A stretch of 64,000 nucleotides of DNA from Stromatinia cepivora (Eukaryota; Ascomycota; Leotiomycetes; Helotiales; Sclerotiniaceae), in assembly GCA_014898415.1 (NCBI GenBank), contig RCTD01000009.1, positions 1,612,001 to 1,676,000 on the forward strand. Reading direction: 5' to 3'. Of the stretch, positions 1 to 12,560 are shown piece after piece. Numbering within the stretch: the first letter of the stretch is position 1; every line of letters begins with the position of its first letter. Under the pieces are notes generated by a model. That model was not told the origin of the DNA. It ran no database searches and saw only the letters and a program-made list of their open reading frames with translations. The translations under genes were made by a program, and so were the position numbers.

Positions 1-64
1 TCTTTCACGATCGTGATAATCTTGTTTGAATATTGGAAGTGCTGTAAGTAGTGAGTGTGCAATA

Positions 65-532
65 CAGTACCCCAGTACCCCTCCACTTATATTAGCTGAT
101 CTCCAATTTTACACCAAAAACAGTCAAAATACATAATTTTCACTTGAATATTTTGATATAATAAAAAATTCAACAAATAAAATCCTTGATAATTTTGATT
201 ATTTATTTATAAAAGATTATATATAATGAATTTCAAAACCCCAAAAATTTATTCATTGAATAATAATAATTTTAAATTGAAACTTTTATTTTTCTTAATT
301 TTCCCCGCAAAAATCAAATTAAATTTACATTACTAATTTTTTATCTTGATTATATAATCTAGAAAAATCGTAAAAATAAATTTCAAATTTTTAATTATTA
401 ATTTAGTTCGAACTATCTGAAATTGTGAATTTGAAAGATCTTTTTATTATTATTGTGAATATAATTACTTGTTAAAGTGGATGAGTTTTGGTGTAAAAAA
501 CTCTTTCAATTAGTATAAGTGGTTTAGTATTG
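65..532. mobile_element. Small TIR element (MITE-like), AT-rich
   Basis: The two ends are imperfect inverted repeats of about 45 bases: a CCACTTATA/TTAG block followed by ACACCAAAA at the left reappears in reverse complement near 481-532. TA lies just outside both ends (63-64 and 533-534), which fits a Tc1/mariner/pogo-type target duplication. The left end carries an extra tandem CAGTACCC. The interior is A+T with no coding capacity, so it is non-autonomous. The family is not identified; the boundaries are read by eye. Confidence 0.5.
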
Positions 533-660
533 TATAATATAAGTCTAGTACCCCATTTTTCGGCCACCCCTAATTTCGGCCACCTCAAAAAAAAACTATT
601 ATATAAATTTTAAACTTTAATAACTCAATAATTATTCTATTTCAATACAATCATCTATAG

Positions 661-942
661 TGTCACGAATCGTGAACCACAGGAGGCTAACCACGTGATA
701 CCTCTTATCTCCCATATCAATTTATGAGCTGATCATCTATATATATGCGTTACGAATTATACGATTTAGTATAGTAAAATAGTAATCCTAATAATATTTA
801 TGTATAACCTTGTAGCTTACAAATGGATATTTGTGTATATATATCTAATCGCTTTTTATAAATTATAGTTCTTTAATTGTAGATTTTAAAGAATATAATT
901 GATCCTGTTTATTCAATTCTACTATGACTTTTGTATATTATA
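661..942 (+). repeat. 5' LTR of gypsy copy 1
   Basis: Begins TGTCACGAAT and would end TCACA; here the last bases are mutated to TTATA. It aligns without gaps to the 3' LTR over 282 bases. Nearly all differences are transitions. In the first half this copy carries the G/C base and in the last third it carries the A/T base. Confidence 0.93.
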
Positions 943-1928
943 TTATCTACAATTTATTTACAAGTATCCAGTTATTTAGTAGCCTTTCAAATAATATTTT
1001 ACTTTAATAATATCTTCTTAAATAAACTTTTATAAATATTATATTCAAAGGAAAAAGATCTATTCCGATTTAATCGATGAAGATATAAATACTTTTAGAA
1101 GTATACTATCATTTTCATAATACAACGAATTCCTCCCTTTGTACACTCCGAACCTTCGAAAGTATATTCTGAGGAATCCTTTTCTTCTCCTTAATTATTT
1201 CAATAATCTTTCGAAGAAAATATGAATATAGGATTAAATAATATTACTATTGGAAGAAAGAAGATTGGTAAAAAAAAGATTCCAATGTATGAAGCCGATA
1301 TTCTCAATGGTTCAATTGTTCCTTCCGAATTATTATTATAATTACAAGATCTCTATATAATAGTTATAAATTTGAAGAAGGAGAATTGATAATTGAAAGC
1401 TATAATGACGACAAGTTCTGCAATAGTATAATCTTCTTTTGAACCCTAAATAATGCTTATATAGATATCCAAGTCAATAATAGTACCTGGGATTCCCCTT
1501 ATTCCTTTAATCGAAATTCAAGGATCTTTATCCAAGCAAACTCGAAGATCCCGAAATCAGAGGAAGAAAACTTCGATCAAACAATCTGATTATCCGAAGC
1601 TCTTCGAGGATTCTTTCTCCTTTTTAGGAAGTGACGATCTATTTAATAATTAAGGGTCCCTTTATTCAAGAAATCGATTTAACCGATCAAGATTGTATTC
1701 CTGTGTTAATTACAATTCGCAGCAAGATGTATATACACTAAAACCCACAAATCTTATTACTAAATTTAACAATAATATTGAACCTAAAACTAATTTGTAG
1801 TAATTATTGGTTATAGAATGATTCGAGCTGTATATTATATCATTTAAGAGTGAAATATAATGCTGTGTATATATAATCGATCAAACCGAATCGGAAGTAC
1901 AAGCACATTATTATGCTTTTTATGTATA

Positions 1929-2667
1929 AATGCCTCAACTCACAGTACTCGAATTAGTCGAACAGTTTACAGTGATCTATCGGAACCCGGCCGAAGTCGA
2001 TGATGCTTGTTTTCAATACGAGATATGGACTATACTTAATATGATTCGACATAACAACTTTCTAGAATAGTATAGAAAGTTCAGATTATTTGTTACTCAA
2101 ATGGAGATTATTGACGATAAGGTTCTATTCAAGGATCTTGAACAAAAGATTTCCGATTTTCTTTTGCGAGTGGTAATAATATTTATTAAGGATTATAAGA
2201 TTATAAAAGAACTTACAAATATATTCATTAAAATAGATCAAAACGAAGTTTCATTATGAGAACAAAACTGATACTGTATTAATCGAGAAGCCTTTATAGC
2301 TATTTATAAACCAATAATTATTACAAACCCCTTACAATCCTTTCAAAATTCTAACAATTCTAATTTTGGAACCTCTATATTTCCGAAACCATTTCCACCC
2401 CGGAATACCCCTCCCGGATATACCAACCCTGCTGTATCCAATAATTATTCGAACTTCAAATATTCATCGTTTTCTTCTTCTTTTAGAATAGTATGTATAT
2501 CGACGCTTTATATCGATAATCTCAATGAGATCGAGATGGTATAAAAAGAAATAAAAGAATTCAAAGAATATCGGGATACCAAAAAAAACTTCAGTCCAGA
2601 AGCTACAATTGAAGCTATACAGAATACCCGTTTAAAAGAAAAAAAGCATTTAAAACCAAACATTTAA
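1929..2667 (+). pseudogene. gag remnant of gypsy copy 1
   Basis: An ATG at 1929 opens a frame that can be followed with several in-frame stops to about 2667. The trace contains features usual for fungal gypsy Gag: a leucine/aromatic-rich N-terminal part, an Asn/Pro/Phe-rich middle (around 2320-2460) and a charged Glu/Lys end. I see no clear CCHC zinc knuckle. About 1 kb of AT-rich leader with no recognisable content separates it from the 5' LTR. Confidence 0.6.
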
Positions 2668-2789
2668 ACTCCGTTTCCATTCTAAGCGTTATACGGGATA
2701 TGAGATTTCTTGATCTAATTAAGCTTATAGAAGGAGAAGTATTTACTTTTTTCTATAATTTTTCGAAAAATAGTTATATTTATTGATCA

Positions 2790-5700
2790 AAAGCATTTAT
2801 TGATTCTGAAGCAAATGGATTTGTTTTTATTAATACTATACTTTTTATTTGTTTATTTCCTATATTTAAACCCAGAATTATACTGTTTGAAGTTTCAATT
2901 GAAGTTAAAGGGTATAATAGTATATAAGACTATATTATTACCTATTTCACATTCCTTAATTTAATGATCGATGGTTGTGAACAATTTTTTGTCCTTTTCC
3001 TTATTATTGAATTAGAGAGTTATAATGTTATTTTAGGTAGACTTTGGTTATCAAAGATTTGAGCGAAGTTCGATTGCTTCAATAAACATCTTGAATAACT
3101 TAAAAAGAGACCCTGTACTATCTTCTATTCGAATAATCTCTTCGTTATTTAATCATCCTTTTGCAAACGGAAAATCGATCGATTAACTTAACAAGATACT
3201 GATCGACGAAATGACCAACTCGAAGAATATTGGAATCGAAGAGATTCACAATTGAATAGATCAATTGTAATTAATGATATACAATAAGAACTTTCAAATA
3301 TAAATACAATATAGATTTTTATTGAAAAGAAAGAGATTCCGATTCTTTTCAAGTTTAATCCATCTTCTTTCCAATCAATTATATTATCATTGTAGATCTA
3401 TGAATACTTTTCCTGTATATCGCCTGAAGTTCTCGATCTATATATATTCAAATCCGATAAATTCCAATTAGAATGTAAGAGAGATAAACAAACTGAACTT
3501 TTTACTTTTATTCTAAAAGAATTTGATGATATAATAAATTTTCAATAAAACGAATAATATATAGAAAAAAAAGTATTGATTATCTTAACCGAATTCAAGA
3601 ATACAAAAGTTCGAAAGAAATTCGATCAAATATTAACCGAAATCGATTCAGAATCTGAAATATTATCTGAATATCGATAATATTATCAAATCTTTTTCAA
3701 ATATGAATCAAATATCTTGCTTTTTAATTGATCTTATAATTATAAAATTATATTAAAAGATAAAGAAGAATAAATCTTATATTATAATCTATTTTACAAG
3801 ATATCCCTAGAACAATTGGAAATCATTAAAAAATATATTATAGATAATCTCAATAAAGGTTTTATTAAATTCAATTAAATCCTTTATATTGTATCTATTC
3901 TATTTATCAAAAAACCCAATAATAATTTGAAGTTCTATATAAACTTTAGATTATTGAATTCCTTGATATATAAAGATTGATATTCCTTTCTTTTGATTAA
4001 CAAAATACTTTTTCAGTTTTTCGATACTAAGATCTTTATCAAACTCGATATTCGTCAAGTTTTCTATTGTATAAAAATAAATCCTGTTTCGAAAGAGTAT
4101 ACTACTTTTCGAACTCGATATAGATTATATAAATATAAGATCGTACCATTCGGATTAACGAATAATCCCACAATCTACCAGTATTATATAAATAATATTC
4201 TATTCGATTATTTAGATATCTTCTATATAATATATCTCAACGATATTCTAATCTATTCCAAGAACGAAAAAGAATACCAAATTCATATTAAACTAATTCT
4301 CAAATGATTAGAAATTATTGATCTATAAATGGATCTCAAGAAATACGAATTCAATATTATATATACCAAATATTTGGGCTTTATCATTTCTATTAAAGGA
4401 ATAAAAATGGATCCTGAAAAGATTGAGGTAATTGAGAATTAGATCTTTTTGATAATAATAAAAGAGATTTAATTATTCTTCGGTTTTTGCAATTTTTATC
4501 GATGGTTTATTAAGGACTACAGTATAATAACGAAACCTTTTAACGAATTCATTAAAGCAAATGTTAAGTTTGTATTCGATAAAGTATACCAAAACGTATT
4601 CAATATCTTGAAGAAAAAGTTTATCTTTGTTCTGTTCCTATAATATTATAATCATCAATTCCTTTATATATTCGAAACAAATATATTCGATAGAATAATT
4701 GTTAATATATTATCACAATAATATAGCGAAGATTAATTTCCCGTAACTTATTTCTTCAAGATTATGATTATTGTTGAACTAAACTACAAAATTTATAATA
4801 AGGAAATACTATCAATCATTCGATCTCTCAATTATTGGAAAACGGAACTCACTGGTTTATTATATAAAATCAAGATTTATATCGATCATAAGGCCTTCGA
4901 ATATTTTATGATTATTAAGACTTTCAACATTCAATAAGTTTGCTGGGTAGAAGTTCTAGTCGATTATAATTTCATCATTATATATCATTCTGGAAAAGAT
5001 AATCTTTTTGCTGATGCTTTAACCTGTTGGACCGACAAATTGGATCTTCAGAATTATACCAAGAAGAAGAATCACCTTCAATAATTTATTAAAGATAATC
5101 AAATTGATATTGAAATTATAAGAAAAACCTTATAAAAGTATTATTTAAACGAAATAACAATTACTAATATCGATTTGAATAAAATCGTTCCTTGATTCGA
5201 TTTAATTAACTATATTATCGAAGCAAATAAAATTATAGATAATTTATTAGTATTCAGAATACAAGCTACCTAAAGTTACAAGTATATATTACTCCAAAAT
5301 GATCTTTTACTCTACAATAACCATCTAATGATGCTTGATATCGATAACCTTCGAATTTACCTGATTTATAAAGCCTATAATTCTGTTTCCATTGTTCATC
5401 CTGATATAAACAAAACCTACCTTTTATTATTTCAACAATACTACTGACCTAGAATATATAATACCATAATCAGATATATATGCAATTGTTATGTTTACAA
5501 ATGTAATTCCGTTTTATACAATTGTACCCCCAATTTATTATATCCATTTTCGATTCTTAATTGAGTATAACAATATATTACTATAGACTACTACAATTTT
5601 AATAAGGATAAATACGGATATAACAATGTTTTAGTCATTATTAATCAATTAACAAAGCAAGCTATCTCTATACCTTATTACAAATCAATTGATATTCGAA

Positions 5701-6660
5701 TTCAAATACAATTATATCTTTACCATGTATATCGATATTATAATCCCCTTGACATTATAATATCGGATCACGGCCTCCAATTTATATCACAATTCTAAAA
5801 GGAATTCAGCCAAATCCTAAGAATCAATCTTAAACTATTCATTACTCATTATCCCTAAACCGATGATCAAACTGAGATCTATAATCAATACCTTCAGCAA
5901 TAATTAAAATTGTTTATTAACTACTATCAAAACAATTAATCAGAATTCCTATCTATAATAGATTATATACAATTTACTCTTTCATATGATTTCTTAAAAA
6001 GATTTATATTCTACGAAACCCTATACAGGTATATACCGAAATGTATATAGGAATAAAAGGAAGATGTTGATAAGCCAACAAACGATATAAATATATATAA
6101 TACCTGTATATATATAGAATATAATAGATTAACTTTTATATAAACGAAAAAAGGCTTATTGTATATTCAAGCCAAGATATCGAAATCCACGAATATTTAT
6201 TGATATAAGATCGATTTCGATATCGGAGATTATATATAATTTAATATAAAGAGTTATTCTATCTAAAGATTATCCAAAAAGCTGGATTTCTCAATTCAAG
6301 GAAGATTCAAGATCATTGATTAATCTGGAAGCTCTTTCAAGCTCGAATTCCCGATTATAATAAAAATTCATTCTATTTTCCCTTTAAATTGATTATATAA
6401 GATATATAACGATCCTTTTTTTGATTAGATATTCGAATCATCTCCGTTTATTAATATAATTAGTAATTCGGAATAGGAAATGGAAAAGGTTCTAATAATA
6501 AAGAAAGCACAAAAAACCCTATTATATAGAATCTCGTAGTTTAATAACAATACTGATCTTATTTGGTATCCTGTTTTCGATTTTAAAATATCATTGTACC
6601 TCCTATACGATTTTCACCTGGCCAATCCAACATTGCTTGGTCCTTTTAATCGATTAATTG
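2790..6660 (+). pseudogene. pol remnant of gypsy copy 1 (PR-RT-RH-IN-chromodomain)
   Basis: Traces run in order. The protease has IDSEANGF at about 2797 (from an expected DSGAN) and ILGRLWLS near 3035. The reverse transcriptase, about 3780-4460, has an open stretch 3993-4307 with FGLTN and YLNDILIYS at 4231 (the catalytic YxDD is damaged to YLND). RNase H, about 4640-5030, has DHKAFEYF. The integrase, about 5400-5960, has SDHG near 5763 and the second-half catalytic region. A chromodomain-like C-terminus with TDLIWYP and DFHLANPT lies at about 6478-6650. The order RT-RH before IN is Ty3/gypsy, and the chromodomain makes it a chromovirus. It is too mutated to be functional. Confidence 0.9.
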
Positions 6661-7018
6661 ATTGAATAAAGCTTTATAAGAGCGAAAAGGATAATTATAA
6701 TTATATAAATAACGATTTATTTATGAAATTAAAGGAAAGAAAAGTGTTCTTTAATACAGCAGATTAGATATTATGATTTTATGATGATATGTATATATAC
6801 AATTGTGAAAGAATCGAAAACCTATACAAATTCGAGAGAATTTGATTGTATATATATATGGCCCGAATTCTATATAATAGACAAATTGTCATTATCAAGA
6901 TAATACAAAAGCAATATATTTCAAAAACTTATATCTATAATTATTTCAAAAATCATGCAAAGAGAAACTTGAATATAATAAGAACGAAATATAACGTTAT
7001 TTTTATCGATTTCGTTCA

Positions 7019-7325
7019 AATTTGGTCGATTTGATCAATTTGATTGATTAACTTGATCGATTTCGGAATTGATTATATTAATCATTCATTATCATTATAT
7101 TATAATTCAACCTCCTTCCCTTTTCTATTGAAGTTTTTTCCTTTCAAAAATTCCCCAAATCAAGGAGAATACAAATCAATATTAATTTAATCAATTAATA
7201 AACAATTTGGTCGATTTGGTCAATTCATTTATCATTTTGATCAATTTGGTCGATTAATTTGATCAATTTGGTCAATTTCCAGTAAATTGATTAAATCAAC
7301 CAAAATGACCAATCTAATTGATTTA
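7019..7325 (+). repeat. GATCAATTTGGTCGATT-type degenerate repeats before the gypsy 3' LTR
   Basis: Interspersed copies of a TTTGGTCAATTTGATC-like unit occur at 7019-7075 and again at 7198-7325, between the end of pol and the 3' LTR. The corresponding stretch of copy 2 (about 44620-44895) has fewer units, so the array varies in length between copies. It is non-coding. Confidence 0.65.
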
Positions 7326-7423
7326 AAGTTCATAAACCTTTACAAAACCTGGTTTCCGATGAAATAGCAATAAAATAAAGGAATGAAACACTCAAAAACG
7401 AGCTTTTCCAAAGGAAAAGGTAA

Positions 7424-7705
7424 TATCACGAATTATAAACTATAGAAGATTAACCATATAATACCTTTTATCTTCCATATCAATTTATAAACTGATTATC
7501 TATATATATACATTACGAATTATACAATTTAGTATAATAAAATGATAATCCTAATAACGCTTACATATAACTCTGCAGCCCATAAATGAGTATTTGTGTA
7601 TATATATCTAATCGCTCTTTACGAGCCATAGTTCTTCAGTTGTAGATTCTAAAGAACATAATTGACCCTGTTTATTCAGCTCTACTACGGCTCTTGTGCG
7701 TCACA
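7424..7705 (+). repeat. 3' LTR of gypsy copy 1
   Basis: 282 bases, beginning TATCACGAAT (a mutated TGTCACGAAT) and ending GTGCGTCACA, followed at once by the duplication TATAG. Its last third keeps G/C bases that the 5' LTR has lost; its first half is the more mutated one. Confidence 0.93.
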
Positions 7706-7710
7706 TATAG

Positions 7711-7885
7711 AATCTGTTTTATAATTATTATTAAAATCATCTTTATCAATTTTACAATCCTCAATTTCAATTTGCACCTTCCGAATAGCTTTAATCCCTA
7801 TAAACTTCGAATTCGAATTAATTCTAATTAAAATTTCTTTTTTTAATATAATATATTCTATTTGTTGTAATTTAATAAATATCAT
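7711..7885 (-). pseudogene. Transposase C-terminus of pogo copy A
   Basis: A minus-strand open stretch contains NSNSKFIGIKAIRKVQIEIED and then KDDFNNNYKTD. It aligns with the corresponding plus-strand piece of copy B (28269-28460), which has NPNSRFVEIKVIQGVQIEVGD and the same KDDFNN.YKTD tail. The gypsy insertion point (7706) cuts the gene; the last bases before the inverted repeat lie at 542-660. Confidence 0.75.
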
Positions 7886-8997
7886 TTTAAATACTTCAAA
7901 ATATTAATTGAAAAAAGAAATTAATATTTTTGAGCAAAATATCTCTTTATAATAAAATAATAATATTTTAATAAATTTAAAGAAATTTCATATTTTCTTT
8001 ATATTCTTTAATATAAAATTCATAAATCATTATGAATCTTCAAATATTATATTCGAATCCATATAATACTATTAATACTATAATTATATGATTCGTACTA
8101 CGATTATATAATATGATTCGTACTACGATTATATAATATTATTCGTATTACGATTATATGATATTATTCGTACTACAATCGAAATTATCGATATAAGGGT
8201 ATTCGAATAAAGAATCTTTATAATATTAATTAAGATAATTGGAATGATGAATCTTTATTCAAATCAACGAATAAGAATAAAATATTGATATATGAAAGAA
8301 TTCGAAAAGGATATATAGAAAGATTATACTTTCAATATTGAAGATTAAGAATCTGAATCCGAATATTATTCAGTATTATTAGTTATATACAATACAAAAT
8401 CCCTATACAATCCTATATTATTATTATAACTTTATAATTGCTTATTCCACTATAGTCTCTGAGCTACTACTTCCCAATTATAAGGTTTATCATCTTCAAA
8501 TATATGATCTTCAACAATATAGATATACTATTTACAATTACACTAAAGATTATAATAATATTATCTTCAATATATAGATTTGGCATCTTATAAATAATAA
8601 TATATTCAAATTTCAGATCAATTGATTAAATGATTATTGAATTATTAAAGATTAAATAAAATAGAATACTTAGAACGATAAGGTTTTTTAAGGTGGCCGA
8701 AATTAGGGGTGGCCGAAAAGTGGGGTATTAGACTTAATACTAGGGTATAAATCATAGCCAGACATCCATTTTATATCAAAACTCACAACAAATACTTTTT
8801 AATTTTTGGTAAATTTATTCTCATACCTCTCAAAGTAAATTGAATTACTTACATGCCCTTTAAATTAAAATCAGATTTCAATTTGGCTGGAAATTCTTCG
8901 ACGATGGCAGCGAAGTTAAGATCCGAAGATTCTGTAGTTCTTTCATCAATTCCCCTTGATGGAATTGCCCAAAGAAAACTTTGATGGTGGATTGACC

Positions 8998-9260
8998 TTA
9001 CTTCAAAAGTTCGGCTTTGAGTATTGTAAACTCTTTTCTCAATTCATCCGCCACACCGGCGGTAGATGATTTAATATGCCTCTCAAAATTAGTAGTATCT
9101 GCGACGACAAACAAGGAACTATAGCCTTCGAACTCTTCTTTTAATCCAGTTTTGAAGCAGAGGCGGAGGAATCACAATGAGACTTGACATTCCAACAACA
9201 GCATCTGTAAGTGTCTTCAATTCCTTCGTGTAAGTATTGACAACAGAGTCTGCGGTCCTT
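8998..9260 (-). pseudogene. Helicase-like fragment (motif Ia region), decayed
   Basis: On the minus strand, VNTYTKELKTLTDAVVGMS is followed by SLIVIPPPLLQNWIK. After a one-base frame change near 9140 it continues EEFEGYSSLFVVADTTNFER to a stop at 8998-9000. A hydrophobic strand followed by PPPLLQNW is the usual look of motif Ia in SNF2-type helicases (compare LIVPPSLLxQW). No Walker A is seen nearby, so this is only an internal fragment. Family assignment is inference. Confidence 0.5.
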
Positions 9261-9660
9261 GCGCGAATTCTTGGTCGTTAGCAGCCTAACGAACAGAACA
9301 TATCATACCCAACTGTCTCAACCCCTCTCAACCTCAGCATTGCGGGACAGACTCAGCAGATTGAGGAGATATGATGGAAGCTGGGTAATGCACCAAGAAG
9401 TCTGCGAATAATCGGCTAATATTTTGCTGGTGGCGAGCACAAGAGATCATTGGCAGGCTTTACTTGATATTGATATGATACGACCCTTACTGATGTAGTG
9501 AGTACCGTCTGAAGTATTTATTGTGATGAGAGCAAGAAAGAAACACCAAGAAATGATTATCAGGGACTGCCACAACGATCGAATTTAGATAGATAATGAT
9601 AAGAGAACTAAAGCTTCCAACAATTAAAAGAGATCGGAGACTGCCGCGCTCGATCAAAAG

Positions 9661-11280
9661 TTAATATTCGTTAGAGATGTAATCAAACAAAAAGTGTGTT
9701 TGATGGGATATATATAGTTTAACGATCTCAAATGCTGGACCACTTAACATCGATTCACCAACCACGAAATCCTCATCAACCACGAAATCCTCATCAACCA
9801 CGAAATCCTCATCAACCACGAAATCCTCATCAACCACGAAATCCTCATCAACCACGAAATCCTCATCAACCACGAAATCCTCATCAACCACGAAATCTTC
9901 TTCCTCTTCTTATCTCCTGGTTCTTGGCCGACATCTTCTGGATTAGCGATGGGGTTTTCGTGTTCATCCGATTCTCCATCGTTTGGATATGGGTTTTCAA
10001 CCACAAACTCAGTAAACTTCTCTTCAATCTCCATGTGTTCTTTTTCATTGATCAAATCGACGTAGTCTGATTCCAAATGCTTCCCATTAATTTGCACAAC
10101 TCTATTATTGGCTTTGAACCAGTCGAATACTTTCTGAAGGTGGTTGGTCGGAATATTTGAGAGTATGCGGTTGGTTCTCCAAATCGTACTCGTTTTCGTT
10201 CTTCAAGGCTTCGACGGCGTTTCGTTTGCTCTCGTCGTCACCCTATCCAAATCGCCCATGCCAAAAACAGTCATTTGGCATATCAAACCCTCCAGGACAC
10301 ATTCTCAATTGTTGAGTATGTTGCCAATAAGGAGAACCTTTTGATGGTAGCCGGTCTAGCAATGGATATTTCATCTGATCTAATTGAACGTAGAACGGTT
10401 TACTGTTGATATCTTTGGCATGCTCACAACCAACGAATGGTAGCAATTGCGAATCATCACCACCTAAAATGGTCTTCTTGTTTGCCTTGAAGTTCTGGAG
10501 CAACTCCAATTCCGTTCATGCAGCAGCTTCACCAACCAAAGAAACGTCGGTTGCATCTTGAATAATTTGTTCGAACTTTGATTGACATTGAGACAGAGAC
10601 GTGGCAACAAAGGCAGCTTTTCTCAAGATGGCAGTAATGAGTGCTCGTACTGAACGCTTCAGCTTGTCAGCTTGCTCTTCCGAGCGTTGAAGACCGTCAA
10701 TATCGAGGATGTGGACTACATTGTGGAAATTCTTTCTCAACTGTAGCAAAAATGGATTGTTTGTTGGAATGACACCAGCTACCATCCACACTTTACCCGC
10801 CAAAGATTCTTCAAAGACAAAAATCTCCGTATGGAATGTCTTCGATGGTGAGATTGAACGTTGTGAGTGACCACTCTTGAGAACCACAAATCTTCCCCAG
10901 CGTATCGTTTCAGACTTTGCTCATTCCGGAAACAGAGGGCTATGTGAATCCCACGATCCATGGTTCCGAGTTGTTGACTCCTGGATCTCAGAATGGTATT
11001 TTCATTCTCCACACGAGAAGAAAAGAGTCTGAAGTTACCAGCATAGAATCGAAATTCCAATAGTGAGCATACACATGGTGCGAGCTCACAATTGCCATGT
11101 ATGTGTTGTTTACAGATCTCGCAGAGCTTGAATGCTCAACCATGTGTTACTCCCAGCACAAATATTCATCGATTAATGGCGGCATGCGCGCTCCTTGGTT
11201 TGACTGGCCAGATGAGTCCTTGAATGGATTGATTGTGTCGGATGGCAATATTCTGACGAGATAGAATCCCAGAATATCAT
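9661..11280 (-). pseudogene. SF1 (Upf1-like) helicase pseudogene with DEDFVV-repeat tail
   Basis: Read on the minus strand, about 11280 down to 9661. The centre contains a DExx-like box, VGEAAA followed by an in-frame TGA (near 10516) and TELELLQNF, then ILGGDDSQLLPFV, which corresponds to the GDxxQLxP motif of superfamily-1 helicases. Upstream are pieces including KRYAGEDLW and FEESLAGKVWMV in different frames. Downstream come an acidic linker and eight copies of a hexapeptide DEDFVV. At least one stop and two frame changes are needed, so the gene is dead. The Walker A motif is not identified. A plus-strand piece of a similar helicase lies at 12561-13063. Confidence 0.6.
9760..9903. repeat. 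18-bp minisatellite, 8 units
   Basis: Eight consecutive copies of AACCACGAAATCCTCATC, perfect except that the last reads CTTCTT at its end. The unit length is a multiple of three. The array is open in three frames: DEDFVV or RISWLM on the minus strand and HQPRNP on the plus strand. The helicase context favours DEDFVV. The near-identity of units contrasts with the decay of the surrounding pseudogene. Confidence 0.95.
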
Positions 11281-12560
11281 GAATTAGCATCATAGAACAG
11301 AATAAGTTTGAAATTCTGGAGATTGTTCGCGCAGTCCCTTTGTCGTGAGAGACCGATCAATCAAGAATGATGAAATTTGGACTCCAGTTTTACACGAAGC
11401 TTACCATGTCAATCATTCCTCCTGTTCGGCATCGCTTCTTGAATTGAGGTCATCGTGAATAGCTCGCTGTCGCATATTGTGGGTTGTTTCATTATGGCTC
11501 GTATGAAGTAAGAGAGTAACAGATAGAGGTATTCTCATCTATAATAAAGACTTGAAACCGAATTTCAAGCTCAACTTAAGACGTGAGAACTAGATTGAAG
11601 TCTTCGTGGGGTAATAATATGCATGGCAAGGGCCAGTAGAAGCCTAAATATTAAGGCATGAATTTTACACCTAGCACACACCATAAGAACATGAATAAGA
11701 TACTCAATTCTCTTTTTAATTGTATATCAATCCATTATTAAAAGCTCACATCTCTATACTAGTCCATATTTTACACTAAATATGTGATACGTTCATTATC
11801 CTGATGGAACATTGCTCAGTGTGGGTTATTGTATTGCGGGGTAAGTTTGAACTCGCCTCAAGCACGAACAAGATCTTTTGAAAACCACCCATTCATCAAC
11901 TACATTCTTAACAACACGCTTATTGGTCAATGCTGTGTACAAAATCAATGCGGAATATGCCTGATTAATTGTAATTCAGATATCACATCCATGATCTGAG
12001 TACCCAAGTGATGTCTTCAAGCCGGCACAACACACCATGGCGTTGAGGGCAACCTTCGTCTCAGTCATCCGCTCATCATTTCGTTCTGGTTAGTAGTCAT
12101 TGCGTTGAATTTTATACTGGCCATAAGCTAACAATTGAAGTATGAGCGTAACTCCAGAAGTGAAGCTGCCAAGGAGGCTATCGAGGCTGGCAGATGCAAG
12201 GATCACTCAGAGAAGGTTAATCTGAGTTGAGGAGCCAGATCACTCCCTATGTTGGATCTCAGCCTGTGAAGTATGATAAGACACCTTTCAAGCGTGTCAA
12301 TACATTTAGTGAACAGATCACTCACACTCTTCCCCGCAATCTTCAAGCTAGGCTAGTGGGTGGCTTTGTTTATTTTTGGATGAGCAGATGAGAACGGAGC
12401 CAGGTCTCAGCAAAATCACCTCCACTCTCATTTAAAAAGGGCAAATCTAGGATTGGGACCGTTTGGCACTCACTCTTCATGGTCAGCAATTTGAGACATT
12501 TGTTACAACAATTCTGACTGGGGACCCATCTCCGACCAAAGTTAGGATAAATGGGTATGT
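11281..12560. other. Gene-poor stretch, no feature recognised
   Basis: Base composition is similar to the flanking decayed genes. Only short open stretches occur on either strand, and none has a recognisable motif. It may contain further degraded exons of the neighbouring helicase fragments, but I cannot support a call. Confidence 0.4.

Larger units (their letters stand above)
661..7705 (+). mobile_element. Ty3/gypsy chromovirus LTR retrotransposon, copy 1, full length and RIP-decayed
   Basis: The element is 7,045 bp, with 282-bp LTRs at 661-942 and 7424-7705 and a perfect 5-bp duplication TATAG at 656-660 and 7706-7710. A purine tract (AAAGGAAAAGG, about 7410-7420) precedes the 3' LTR. Between the LTRs, traces of gag, protease, reverse transcriptase, RNase H, integrase and a terminal chromodomain occur in the Ty3/gypsy order. 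All reading frames are broken by stop codons, mostly TAA/TAG where glutamine is expected. It inserted into pogo copy A. Confidence 0.95.
542..8734 (-). mobile_element. pogo/Fot1-type DNA transposon, copy A (split by gypsy)
   Basis: Inverted repeats of about 50 bases start AGTCTARTACCCC at 542 and end in the reverse complement at 8734, with TA on both sides (540-541, 8735-8736). The same inverted repeats bound the element at 26711-28549. A complete gypsy element plus its 5-bp duplication sits inside, so the original transposon remnant is only about 1.14 kb; compared with the 1.84-kb copy B it has an internal deletion. The remaining coding trace (7711-7885, minus strand) matches the transposase C-terminus of copy B. 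The interior is heavily AT-biased while the inverted repeats keep their G+C. Confidence 0.88.

Noticed and set aside
9732..10070. Plus-strand open frame of HQPRNP repeats
   Set aside because: It is the opposite-strand reading of the 18-bp minisatellite. Flanking codons on the minus strand fit the helicase pseudogene better.
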